Positions 46,391-54,687 of a stretch of 59,636 nucleotides of DNA are shown here, piece after piece; positions within the stretch are counted from its first letter, which is position 1, and every line of letters starts with the position of its first letter. The stretch covers positions 1 through 59,636 of the forward strand of contig JAFCGA010000005.1 in the NCBI GenBank assembly GCA_017608345.1, given 5' to 3'. The stretch comes from Candidatus Pacearchaeota archaeon. GTDB lineage: Archaea; Nanobdellota; Nanobdellia; UBA10117; JAFCGA01. Under the pieces are notes generated by a model, which saw nothing but the letters and a program-made list of their open reading frames with translations, ran no database searches and was not told where the DNA came from. The position numbers and the translations under genes were made by a program.

Positions 46391-47035
46391 TTAAGATAGC
46401 AGCACTTTAAGATCACGGACAGCTTTAGTACTTAGTTCAATAGATTTCTCTAGTTCTAGCTTCCGCTGTTTCAGTGCTTTGACTGCGCGAATCTGCGGAT
46501 TATTTAGCGTACGAGCAATGCTCTCCAAAAAGGAAATTAGTATTAATTGAGTCTCTTTGCAAATCCAGCTCGCGCGTTTGATAACCTCTTTTTCACGAGC
46601 AATTCGCTGCTTTCCAGATTGCCGTTCAAGAGCAGGAAATACCTTATTGAGCTCCGCTATAACTGCGAGTATTTGTTTAATCTCCTTAGATTCTCTCAAG
46701 TCTAACTCATGATTTGCGACTAGTCTCTCATGAAGCTTGCTCATAGCAGAGATAATTTCATTAGCTAACTTGATAATCTCACGGTGCATAGTGTTTAAGG
46801 TTTTATATGCGGAGATAACGTATTTCTTATTCGCTATAGCTTTTTCTCGAGATTTACTTCGCTCTCCAAAGCGCTTTCGCTTAGGTAAATTAAATCCCGG
46901 GACGTCTCTCACCTTACGCCGCCAATATTCACTACCCGGACTTAGATCTCCCTCTTTTTTCGAATAGCTCAATAAATATGCTACTGCTGCGGCTACTGCT
47001 GATCCGAAAATTACTATCCAGATTAATAAGGCCAT
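46391..47035 (-). CDS. Membrane-anchored coiled-coil protein
   Basis: The 214-residue protein begins with one hydrophobic helix (LLIWIVIFGSAVAAAVAYLL) followed by a basic region (RRKVRDVPGFNLPKRKRFGER), then long helices with heptad character (MHREIIKLANEIISAMSKLH; KLELEKSIELSTKAVRDLKV). The positive-inside rule suggests that the helical body is cytoplasmic. It is 77 bases downstream of a larger protein of similar build, so the two may act together. The family is not recognised; a role in envelope or chromosome organisation would be speculation. Confidence 0.7.
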   Translation of the reverse strand: MALLIWIVIFGSAVAAAVAYLLSYSKKEGDLSPGSEYWRRKVRDVPGFNLPKRKRFGERSKSREKAIANKKYVISAYKTLNTMHREIIKLANEIISAMSKLHERLVANHELDLRESKEIKQILAVIAELNKVFPALERQSGKQRIAREKEVIKRASWICKETQLILISFLESIARTLNNPQIRAVKALKQRKLELEKSIELSTKAVRDLKVLLS

Positions 47036-47112
47036 ACTAATAAGAATACGTTTTAATATAAAAATCTAATTAATTGTATTTTCAAAAAAGAACGGGTTTA
47101 ACTTAACTAGAG

Positions 47113-48735
47113 TTACTCCATTCCGAGAATAGTTTCTGCAGTTCTCTTGAATATCGACATACTATTAATAATTTTTCCTTTGAACTTATCTAATTCCGAA
47201 AGCGGTTTAATAGCTTTGACTAGTTCATCTAAATTCTCCATTATTCCCACAATATCACTCCAAAATGACCTAACTAATAAGCCCCTCTTCTTCCGAGAAT
47301 CAACTAATTTAGGAATATTAGTAATATTGCCGATTAAACCATCTGTAACAGACTTATAAAAAAGCTTAGAAGTAAGGTGTATAATGTTAGTTTCATATTT
47401 TAACAAAGGTTTAATCTCCGCATTTAACTTCACCCTCTTCAATAAGCCTTTCAACTTTTGTGCATCCTTCTCACGCCGTGAAATCTCTCCAATCTGCATA
47501 ACCGGCTCCCCTCTTACTTCGCTCCAATATTCCTTTATCAGAGGAAAAGCCCATAACAGATTTTTCAGGGATAGTAAAATAGCCGCATTGAGCTTAATTA
47601 TTCTTTTTCGCACCACCGCTTCTCTGCGCTTGAGCTTAGTCGAGTCCCATCCGATTTTTTCCACATTACCAGAAATTTCATTATTTAACAGAGGTAATTC
47701 CCTTTGTTGTAGCTCTAATTGACTCCTATGTACACGTTTGTGGAACTTCGCTAACTGTGGACGTCCAGCAAGAATCTCTGCTAGCTTCTTCAAATCAATG
47801 ATTATTTTCCTAAGATTAGCACTAAACAAAGTAATTACTTTCAGTGAATCAGGATGATACAACTCAAATAACTTAGTAAGCGCGCCGATTAAACCGTAAT
47901 TAATTAGTCTATTCAAAAGCGCAGAAGCAGCAATTATAATATTAAGTTCATATTCTAACAAAGAACTAATCTCTAGATTTAAATTCACGCTCTGCAGTTC
48001 CTTTTCTAACCTGAGTGCATAAGTTAAAAAACGCGCGAGTGTTTCGTTAAACGCTAGATGATCCTTCAAAGATTCTTCGCTTACGGTGAGCTTATCTGAA
48101 TGTTGATGAAGCAATCTAATAATCTTTACGAGAGCTAAAATATCTTTATTGAGCTCAGCTATTGCTTCTCGCACCGCCTTATTTTTTCGGCTCTCGATTA
48201 AATCACTTTTCTTCGCTTCTTTTTCTGCCAAAACCAACTCTTTCCGTTGATAGGTCAATAAAGGTATAGTTTTATGCGTTAGAAGTTTTTTAGCTTCGTC
48301 TAATTTATCTGTCTCAATAAGATTCTTTGCCTCCTTCATGTACGTTATTTTCTCTTCTTCCCGCCGCCTCAAATCTTCAAGAAGGAGTAATTCTCGCTTT
48401 TCTAAATCATCTTTACCCTTTTTAGAAGACAACGCCACAATAGCTATTTGTTCGGGTACTCTCTCCGCTTCAGCAATTTCTATTGCTTTAGTTATGTCTT
48501 CTTCTGCGACAGGAAGATTCTTATCAAGATCCTTAATCGCCTTTTCTATTAATTTCTGCTCTTGAGTAGCTTCTCGTTCAGCTAGCTCAATCGGAAAGTG
48601 CGTTCCTGGCGGGAGACTATGCGAATGTAGCTGACGGAGATTGCGCGTCTTATGTGAAGTACGGCTCAGCAAAGAAAGGACAATCACTATTGCAGCAACA
48701 GCAATTAACATAAGAATAATACTTGGGCTAATCAT
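47113..48735 (-). CDS. Long membrane-anchored helical protein with internal duplication
   Basis: ATG 48735 (MISPSIILMLIAVAAIVIVL) is chosen over a TTG at 48747, giving 540 residues. An N-terminal membrane helix is followed by an acidic/basic linker and almost pure alpha-helix, first with heptads (EEKITYMKEAKNLIETDKLDEAKKLL) and then two related halves. The segment LNLEISSLLEYELNII ... YGLIGALTKL (about 248-292) is echoed by LNAEIKPLLKYETNII ... DGLIGNITNI (about 433-475), implying internal duplication. It is upstream of, and similar in style to, the 214-residue gene. No catalytic motif is visible. It is probably a cytoplasmic-facing scaffold, function unknown. Confidence 0.75.
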   Translation of the reverse strand: MISPSIILMLIAVAAIVIVLSLLSRTSHKTRNLRQLHSHSLPPGTHFPIELAEREATQEQKLIEKAIKDLDKNLPVAEEDITKAIEIAEAERVPEQIAIVALSSKKGKDDLEKRELLLLEDLRRREEEKITYMKEAKNLIETDKLDEAKKLLTHKTIPLLTYQRKELVLAEKEAKKSDLIESRKNKAVREAIAELNKDILALVKIIRLLHQHSDKLTVSEESLKDHLAFNETLARFLTYALRLEKELQSVNLNLEISSLLEYELNIIIAASALLNRLINYGLIGALTKLFELYHPDSLKVITLFSANLRKIIIDLKKLAEILAGRPQLAKFHKRVHRSQLELQQRELPLLNNEISGNVEKIGWDSTKLKRREAVVRKRIIKLNAAILLSLKNLLWAFPLIKEYWSEVRGEPVMQIGEISRREKDAQKLKGLLKRVKLNAEIKPLLKYETNIIHLTSKLFYKSVTDGLIGNITNIPKLVDSRKKRGLLVRSFWSDIVGIMENLDELVKAIKPLSELDKFKGKIINSMSIFKRTAETILGME

Positions 48736-48846
48736 TTTAATAAACAATATCTTTTTAACTATATAAAATTATAGGATTAATTAGAGGAGGAAGCACTCTA
48801 ACTCCCTTAGTAAAGCTATTGGAGGAGCAAGCTTCTATAATTCACT

Positions 48847-49578
48847 ATGCCAAAGGCTAAAACTAAAACTGCTAAGAAAACGACTAAAAAGACTTCAGAG
48901 AAAGCTAAAACAAAAGTAGAAATAATCGAGCCAGACATAAAACTACCAGAACAAAAGAAGAAAAAGAAGTCTATTCCGAAAGTAAAAGGAGACAGACCTG
49001 CTAATCAAGTCGATATCGAAGATACTCGGGCTACTAGCACTCGCTCTGTTTTCTCGGGGGTGATGGTTGGAGACAAAGTAATTGTCGAGGATGATTACGA
49101 GCTCGCACTTGAGTATTACAATCGCGGCTCTTTTGGAGAGCTTCATGGTGTTAAGAAATGCAGATTAGAATTATCCTTACCTGAAGCACTTTACTTACTC
49201 GAACGAGAGCGGGTTCTAGTAAAGAAAGGCAGAAAGACAGCTCTAACTTTCGAGGAATTCGTTAGAACAGCTAATAGATCTAGCAAGAACTTCTGGAGGA
49301 GATACCGAGTCTATAGAGAACTTAGAACTAGGGGATATATTCTAAAGACAGCCTTGAAGTTCGGTGCTGACTTTTTAGTTTATAATCGTGGAATAAAGCC
49401 TGGCGGAGGTCACTCTAAATGGGTATTATTCTGCGCAGATGAGAACGGCGGGCTAACTTGGCGGCAATTCTCAGCGATGAATCGAGTAGCTCACTCAACG
49501 CGAAAGAAATTAATGGTTGGAATTGTTGACGAGCGTGGAGCAGTAACATATTACGAAATTCATTGGAAGAAGCCTTAA
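48847..49578 (+). CDS. endA: tRNA-splicing endonuclease
   Basis: The 243-residue protein matches the archaeal tRNA-intron endonuclease that cuts BHB motifs. Its catalytic domain (about 145-243) carries the expected triad: Tyr179 in FLVY, His189 in GGGHSKW and a Lys in STRKKLMVGIV (220/221). The preceding part (60-145) corresponds to the N-terminal domain (DYELALEYYNRGSFGEL, LSLPEALYLLERERV). A Lys-rich, Ala/Thr-rich extension of about 50 residues at the start (KTKTAKKTTKKTSEKAKTK) is not part of the core and may bind RNA. GGAGGAG lies upstream at 48821-48827. Substrates are in this same window: tRNA-Leu and tRNA-Arg with introns in both D-loop and anticodon loop. Non-canonical intron positions imply relaxed specificity, often tied to the subunit architecture of EndA. 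Confidence 0.95.
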   Translation: MPKAKTKTAKKTTKKTSEKAKTKVEIIEPDIKLPEQKKKKKSIPKVKGDRPANQVDIEDTRATSTRSVFSGVMVGDKVIVEDDYELALEYYNRGSFGELHGVKKCRLELSLPEALYLLERERVLVKKGRKTALTFEEFVRTANRSSKNFWRRYRVYRELRTRGYILKTALKFGADFLVYNRGIKPGGGHSKWVLFCADENGGLTWRQFSAMNRVAHSTRKKLMVGIVDERGAVTYYEIHWKKP

Positions 49579-49958
49579 GACTTTAGGGCTTCTGAGAAAT
49601 TCTTTATGTGCGCAAAATACTTCTTTTCTATTTTCTTTAATTCTTTGCCTCTCCAAGCGAAAGCTTTGTTGATCTTTATGAGCCGTTCATGTAGATGATT
49701 TAATCGCATTGCTGTATGGGGGGTATATCCTTTCTTCTGTTTTTTTGCAAGTTCAGCTTGCTTTTTCAACTCTAATTGATACTCGGTCTTCACAGAATAA
49801 CCCTCTCGAGCGATATGCGCTAGCGATTCGCATAAATCTACATATCTGAGCATATCATTAGCGAGGACGTTCAGTTTGCGAGAAGCTGTCATAAATTTAT
49901 GAGATTTACCTTCGAATCTATCTGCAGTTTTTTTCCAGTCTGTATGTCGGATTAGCAT
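49575..49958 (-). CDS. Small basic helical protein
   Basis: The 127-residue product (MLIRHTDWKKTADRFEGKSH) is Lys/Arg-rich and mostly helical, with heptad-like segments (YQLELKKQAELAKKQKKG; LNHLHERLIKINKAFAW). It has no signal peptide. Its stop overlaps the last four bases of the convergent endA gene. Composition resembles the other helical proteins at 46391-48735 and 55446-57229. It may bind nucleic acid because of its basic character, but no family is recognised. Confidence 0.6.
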   Translation of the reverse strand: MLIRHTDWKKTADRFEGKSHKFMTASRKLNVLANDMLRYVDLCESLAHIAREGYSVKTEYQLELKKQAELAKKQKKGYTPHTAMRLNHLHERLIKINKAFAWRGKELKKIEKKYFAHIKNFSEALKS

Positions 49959-50001
49959 AAGTTCATAAACATATACAGATTGATAATACTTTCTATAAAA
50001 A

Positions 50002-51330
50002 TTATAGTATATATAACTCTGCGCCCTTTAATTCTAAACTACCGCGGATATAAATATCAACATATACTTGTTTGTTAGCATAATACTCTGACGCCAAACT
50101 ATTACATTTATTTGATAAATCTAATTGTAATTCATGTGGCTGTTTGGTGATTTGTTGATTACATCCGCGTGTGCATATACCTATTCCGTTACTTGAACAA
50201 ATAAGATTTCCTTCTGCATCAGATAATATCAAATTTATAGTTGATGGTGAGATAGATTCCTGTCCTGAAAGATCTAGATCAACTCTCATCTGTTGAGTCA
50301 ACTTATTATAACTAATTGTCTCAATTCTACTTATTGGTGAGGGTAGTTCTGGTTCTACTACTGGCAGCTCTGGCGGTGCTGGAAGAGTCGTATCTGATCC
50401 AAAAGTACATGCCTCAGCAACATTAACTACAATTCCTCTTCCGACCCGTAGATACTCTGAGCCAGAAGTCTTACTGAATTTCACCCTTGAAATCAAACCA
50501 ATCCATTCTCCCCCTTCTCCTTCTGACGGATCAAATGCGTATACATCGTTAATTATACAAGTACCACTTATATCTTTCAGTGTTTTCTTATGCATGTCTA
50601 ATAAAATAGGTACAAAATTCCACCCAGGGGCTAAGCGAATGTCAGACAATCCGAAAGAATACTCGTATTCCATTTCTACTTCTGTTGTTGTTCCTGAAGG
50701 AGAACCCCATGCTATCCAATAAGCAGTTGGTTTTAACAAGAAATCAGATTTATCTGCCATACCAATTATTCCAACTAAGTTCCATCCGGGCTGAATTGGA
50801 GTCTCTACAATTACTGATTCTCGACTCTCCCCAATTACATCGGATATTTTTATTTCAGGATTATCCATTTTGGCGGGATCTCCGCCATATTCTACTTTCT
50901 TGCAGAAACGCTCTTCACCTGCCCGAAGCTCGCCATCGCCATCAAGATCAGCTGATGCGCAAAAATGCCATGTCTCACCAATCTTACCTTTAACATCTAG
51001 ATCAAATGAATAAATAATCGATGATCGAATAGTTGAATCAACCGATTTAATCTTCTGCTCTGTTGGAGTTTCGGAGATTTCGCCGTCATAATATTCAAAA
51101 GTAACTTGCTTACCCCTACATCCCTCTGGATGCTCAACGCTAAGAAGCGCAGAATACTTCTCCGCGTCATCTGTAGGCTGAATATTAACCTTCAATTTAA
51201 TAGCTCCTTTACAAGGTTCCAGAAAAGAAGCACCAGTATAATTCTGAAGAGCAACTATTGCTATAATTACAAATATTACTGCGAAAATAACAAAATGAAT
51301 ATTATTATTTTTCTTTTTCTTACGCGCCAT
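50002..51330 (-). CDS. Surface protein with pilin-like C-terminal domain
   Basis: The 442-residue protein has a basic start (MARKKKKNNN), one membrane helix (IHFVIFAVIFVIIAIVAL) and NYTGASF, then an exported body. Residues 40-150 form a beta domain with two Cys pairs and an EF-like DLDGDGELRAGEE. Residues 165-310 contain two GWN motifs (PGWNLVGII, PGWNFVPIL), as in some archaeal surface proteins. After a Pro-rich linker, residues 335-442 resemble the globular domain of the window's pilins: a four-Cys array LICSSNGIGICTRGC ... KCNSLAS followed by YVDIYIRG. It may be a pilus-associated or tip adhesin attached by an N-terminal helix. It starts divergently from the cDPGS-like operon. Confidence 0.78.
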   Translation of the reverse strand: MARKKKKNNNIHFVIFAVIFVIIAIVALQNYTGASFLEPCKGAIKLKVNIQPTDDAEKYSALLSVEHPEGCRGKQVTFEYYDGEISETPTEQKIKSVDSTIRSSIIYSFDLDVKGKIGETWHFCASADLDGDGELRAGEERFCKKVEYGGDPAKMDNPEIKISDVIGESRESVIVETPIQPGWNLVGIIGMADKSDFLLKPTAYWIAWGSPSGTTTEVEMEYEYSFGLSDIRLAPGWNFVPILLDMHKKTLKDISGTCIINDVYAFDPSEGEGGEWIGLISRVKFSKTSGSEYLRVGRGIVVNVAEACTFGSDTTLPAPPELPVVEPELPSPISRIETISYNKLTQQMRVDLDLSGQESISPSTINLILSDAEGNLICSSNGIGICTRGCNQQITKQPHELQLDLSNKCNSLASEYYANKQVYVDIYIRGSLELKGAELYIL

Positions 51331-51403
51331 AACTTAATTTAAACTTGATTTATTAATAAGCTTTTTCCAGAGAACTTAACTTCTTAAGAGTCGCAAATAA
51401 GTC

Positions 51404-51414
51404 TTATATATAAA
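51404..51414 (+). promoter_or_regulatory. TATA box of the cpgS-like/arcC/OTC operon
   Basis: TTATATATAAA at 51404-51414 lies 19-29 bases before the ATG at 51433, the spacing of a leaderless or near-leaderless archaeal transcript; no Shine-Dalgarno is present. Confidence 0.7.
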
Positions 51415-51432
51415 CTAAGAACTAAGAGATAT

Positions 51433-52755
51433 ATGAAAAAACGCGTAATAATTATGGGTGCCGCTGGCAGAGATTTTCACAACTTCAATACAGTCTTTCG
51501 AGATAATAAAGATTACCGAGTAGTTTGCTTTACTGCTACACAAATTACAGGAATCTCAGGAAGACGATATCCAAAAGAACTTGCAGGTAAATTATATCCT
51601 AACGGGATTCCAATATATCCCGAATCAGAACTGCCGAAGTTAATTGAGGATTTTGAAATCCATGATGTTATTCTAGCTTATTCTGATCTGAATCATGAAT
51701 ATGTGATGCAGCGGGCAGAGCGAGTGCTAGCACACGGGGCAGATTTCAAACTGCTAGGACCAAGATCAACGATGCTCGAGTCAAAAAAACCTGTAATCTC
51801 AGTTTGCGCAGTAAGAACTGGCTGCGGAAAATCAGAAGTTACGAGGTACATCTGCGACATCTTGAGGTATAATAAAGTAAAATTCGTAGTCGTGCGGCAT
51901 CCAATGCCGTATGGGGTTCTGAAAAATCAGATCTGGCAAAGATTTGAGAAAATGGAGGATCTAGATAAATATAATTGCACAATCGAAGAGCGAGAGGAAT
52001 ATGAGCCACACATAAAACGGGGAGATATAGTTTATGCGGGTGTTGATTATGAAGAAATCCTTCATCGAGCTGAGCAAGAAGCAGACATAATTGTTTGGGA
52101 TGGCGGAAACAATGACCTTCCCTTTTTTCTACCTGATTTGCATATCGTACTCGTTGATCCTCATCGACCCGGACATGAATTAACTTACTATCCTGGAGAA
52201 GCTAACTTAATGGCTGCAGATATTGCGCTAATAAATAAAGTTAAGACTGCAAAGAAAAAGAACATAGCAGTAGTAAAAGAAAATATTCGATCGATTAATC
52301 CTGATGCAATAATCATTGAAGGGCGTTCGAATATTACTGTTTCAAATCCTTCGAATATACGCAGGAAAAAAGTATTAGTTATCGAAGATGGTCCGACGCT
52401 AACTCATGGCGGTATGCACTATGGTGCGGGTACTATCGCTGCACTCAGACATGGCGCCAAGCTGGTCAATCCGCGCAAGTACGCTCGCGGTTCAATAAAA
52501 GAAATCTATAAAAAATATCCACTCGGACCGATTCTTCCAGCAATGGGCTACTCTAAAAAGCAAATAAAAGAGCTACAAGACACTATAAATGCAGTTCCTT
52601 GTGATGCAGTTGTAATCGGCACGCCAATACGACTAGATCGCATAATTAAAATAGAAAAGCCAACAGTCAGAATCAATTACGACTTCGCAGAGCTAGCTGG
52701 CAGCGGGCTTGCGCATGAGATTTTGTACTTTATTCGAAAGCATCACCTATTATGA
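51433..52755 (+). CDS. Cyclic 2,3-diphosphoglycerate synthetase-like GTPase
   Basis: The 440-residue protein resembles the archaeal cyclic 2,3-diphosphoglycerate synthetase family, whose founding members make the thermoprotectant cDPG from 2,3-DPG with ATP. Visible features are an N-terminal Rossmann-like motif (RVIIMGAAGRDFHNFN), a P-loop VRTGCGKSEVTR (128-138), the signature VWDGGNNDLPFF and HPMPYGVLKNQ near the nucleotide site. The C-terminus contains VIEDGPTLTHGGMHYGAG. It is the first gene of a tight operon: its stop overlaps the start of carbamate kinase by four bases (ATGA). That context does not fit simple cDPG synthesis and suggests a carbamoyl-phosphate-linked or other ATP-grasping role; homologues are widespread beyond cDPG makers. 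Confidence 0.85.
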   Translation: MKKRVIIMGAAGRDFHNFNTVFRDNKDYRVVCFTATQITGISGRRYPKELAGKLYPNGIPIYPESELPKLIEDFEIHDVILAYSDLNHEYVMQRAERVLAHGADFKLLGPRSTMLESKKPVISVCAVRTGCGKSEVTRYICDILRYNKVKFVVVRHPMPYGVLKNQIWQRFEKMEDLDKYNCTIEEREEYEPHIKRGDIVYAGVDYEEILHRAEQEADIIVWDGGNNDLPFFLPDLHIVLVDPHRPGHELTYYPGEANLMAADIALINKVKTAKKKNIAVVKENIRSINPDAIIIEGRSNITVSNPSNIRRKKVLVIEDGPTLTHGGMHYGAGTIAALRHGAKLVNPRKYARGSIKEIYKKYPLGPILPAMGYSKKQIKELQDTINAVPCDAVVIGTPIRLDRIIKIEKPTVRINYDFAELAGSGLAHEILYFIRKHHLL

Positions 52756-53654
52756 AACTAGTAATCGCGCTAGGTGGAAATGCAATAGCTAGAAATGGCG
52801 ATGCTAGCTATAAAGAGCAAGTTAAGGCTGTTCGAAAGACAGCTAAGCAGATTGTTAAGTTAATCAAAGCGCGGCACAAGATTATAATCACTCATGGCAA
52901 TGGTCCGCAAGTTGGAAATATTTTATTGCGGCAGGAAAAGAGCAAGAAATCAATTCCACCAATGCCGCTCTCGGTTTGCGGTGCAGAGAGTCAGGGAGAG
53001 ATTGGCTATATTATCCAGCAGCAGCTAGATAATGAACTCAAACGAGCTGGAATTAAGAAAGAAGTTGTTACGCTAGTTACTCAAGTTTTAGTAGACAAGC
53101 GAGATCCTGCGTTCAAGAAACCAACTAAACCTATTGGTCCGTTCTATAAGAAAAAGAAGAAAGGCTTTGTCTATCAAACGGGAAAGGGTTGGAGACGCGT
53201 TGTTCCTTCGCCGAAGCCGAAGAATATAATCGAGAAAAAAGAGATTATGGACTTGATTAAACCGGGACGGATTGTGATTTCTTGTGGTGGTGGAGGAATT
53301 CCAGTTATAATGAAGCGGAAAGAGTTAATTGGAGTAGACGCGGTTATTGACAAAGATCGGGCTGCTGCTTTGCTAGCTAAAATTGTGAAGGCGGACATAT
53401 TATTAATATTAACCGATGTTGATGGTGTTTATTTGAACTTTGGGAAGCGGAATCAGAAGAAAATAAGAAAACTTAAATTAGCTGAGGCTCAAAAGTATTT
53501 GAAAGCAGAACAATTTCCGGCAGGATCAATGGGTCCAAAGATTGAAGCTTGCATTCAATTCATTAAGCAGGGTGGAAATAAAGCGATAATAACTTCGCTC
53601 GAGAAAGCTGACGCTGCGCTCAAGGGAAAAAGTGGGACTATGATCATACAATGA
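52752..53654 (+). CDS. arcC: Carbamate kinase
   Basis: The 300-residue enzyme belongs to the amino acid kinase superfamily and interconverts carbamoyl phosphate + ADP with carbamate + ATP in the cytoplasm. Family hallmarks are VIALGGNAIARNGDASY at the start, THGNGPQVGNILLRQE (about 53-68), SQGEIGYIIQQQL, VISCGGGGIPVI, the aspartate-rich GVDAVIDKDRAAALLA and LLILTDVDGVYLNFG, and GSMGPKIEACIQF. Length is normal. It overlaps its neighbours by four bases on both sides, so it is translated as part of the three-gene operon. Together with OTC it can make ATP from citrulline, the last steps of the arginine deiminase pathway; no arginine deiminase is in the window. Confidence 0.96.
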   Translation: MKLVIALGGNAIARNGDASYKEQVKAVRKTAKQIVKLIKARHKIIITHGNGPQVGNILLRQEKSKKSIPPMPLSVCGAESQGEIGYIIQQQLDNELKRAGIKKEVVTLVTQVLVDKRDPAFKKPTKPIGPFYKKKKKGFVYQTGKGWRRVVPSPKPKNIIEKKEIMDLIKPGRIVISCGGGGIPVIMKRKELIGVDAVIDKDRAAALLAKIVKADILLILTDVDGVYLNFGKRNQKKIRKLKLAEAQKYLKAEQFPAGSMGPKIEACIQFIKQGGNKAIITSLEKADAALKGKSGTMIIQ

Positions 53655-54562
53655 AACTATCTACGAGAAATTTATTAGATATCAATGATCTATCTAAGAG
53701 AGATATTCAAAAAATCTTCAATTTGACCAAAATTCTAAAGACTAGAAACAAGAAGCATAAAGAGATTCCACTGCTCCGAGGCAAAACGCTGGCGCTCATG
53801 TTTGCTAAACCCAGCACGCGAACAAGAGTTAGTTTTGAAGTTGGAATGGTTCAGCTAGGCGGGTCTGCGCTAGATTTATCTGGACAAAAGATGCAGATCT
53901 TCAAACATCGTGAGAGCTTAGCAGATACTGCTAAGACTTTGAGCAGATATGTTGATGGAATTGTTGCTAGGCTTTATGATCATAAAGATATTCTAGAATT
54001 AGCTGAGAATTCGTCAGTTCCAATAATAAATGGTTTAACTGACTTATTACACCCTTGCCAAGCACTTGCAGACCTGTATACAATTAAAGAAAAGAAAGAT
54101 TTGCGCAAAGTTCACATCGCTTTCTTCGGAGACGGTGGCGACAATGTCTGCCATTCCTTAATGCAAGCTTGTTACAAATTAAATGTTCCGCTCGCAGTTT
54201 GCTGCCCAAAGGAGTTCCAACCAAATAAACAGATCATTAAAAATATTCGGGATTCTGCATATATTACTTTAGATCCCGTCGGCACTGCTAAAGATGTTGA
54301 TGTTTTGTACACCGACACTTGGGTTAGCATGGGACAGGATGCTCAGGCTGCTGAGAAGATTAGAAAACTCGAACCATTTCAAGTAAATTCTAAACTATTA
54401 CGCGCAGCGCATAAAGATGCGATTGTCATGCATTGCTTGCCTGCACATCGAGGACAAGAAATCACTAATGATGTAATCGATAGTCTCCAATCCGTAGTCT
54501 TTGATCAAGCAGAAAATAGGTTGCATGTGCAAAAAGCAATTATGACGCTACTTATGAAATAA
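53651..54562 (+). CDS. argF: Ornithine carbamoyltransferase
   Basis: The 303-residue enzyme moves the carbamoyl group between carbamoyl phosphate and ornithine. The carbamoyl-phosphate loop KPSTRTRVSFE (53-63), HPCQ (134-137) and HCLP (261-264) are all present, and TDTWVSMG (221-228) carries the SMG motif that marks ornithine rather than aspartate as the second substrate. Length is typical. Its context with carbamate kinase points to catabolic use (arcB-like: citrulline phosphorolysis) rather than arginine biosynthesis, though the sequence itself does not decide the direction. It is last in the operon. A diverged second copy of its C-terminal coding end lies 70 bases downstream. Confidence 0.95.
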   Translation: MKLSTRNLLDINDLSKRDIQKIFNLTKILKTRNKKHKEIPLLRGKTLALMFAKPSTRTRVSFEVGMVQLGGSALDLSGQKMQIFKHRESLADTAKTLSRYVDGIVARLYDHKDILELAENSSVPIINGLTDLLHPCQALADLYTIKEKKDLRKVHIAFFGDGGDNVCHSLMQACYKLNVPLAVCCPKEFQPNKQIIKNIRDSAYITLDPVGTAKDVDVLYTDTWVSMGQDAQAAEKIRKLEPFQVNSKLLRAAHKDAIVMHCLPAHRGQEITNDVIDSLQSVVFDQAENRLHVQKAIMTLLMK

Positions 54563-54633
54563 TTCGCTTGCTTAGGGTTTTCCGCCTCCGATTTTGCCGA
54601 CCGAGGTACGAGGAGGGAAAAGGGGAGCTGTAG

Positions 54634-54687
54634 AATCGGTTGCATGTGCAGAAAGCTATCCTCTCCTTGCTACTTAAGCGATCTTAA
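54634..54687 (+). pseudogene. Remnant of an OTC 3' end
   Basis: The plus strand encodes NRLHVQKAILSLLLKRS and a stop, matching the end of the intact OTC (NRLHVQKAIMTLLMK) with silent and conservative changes. A TAG stop precedes it, so it is not a separate gene. Its 3' part overlaps the end of the convergent dph5 gene. The gap before it (54563-54633) holds an imperfect inverted repeat (TTTTCCGCCTCC ... GGAGGGAAAA). Confidence 0.65.

Noticed and set aside
48736-48747. TTG start of the 540-residue helical gene
   Set aside because: The ATG at 48735 directly precedes the membrane helix.
52752-54562. Complete arginine deiminase pathway
   Set aside because: No arginine deiminase or antiporter gene is in the window.
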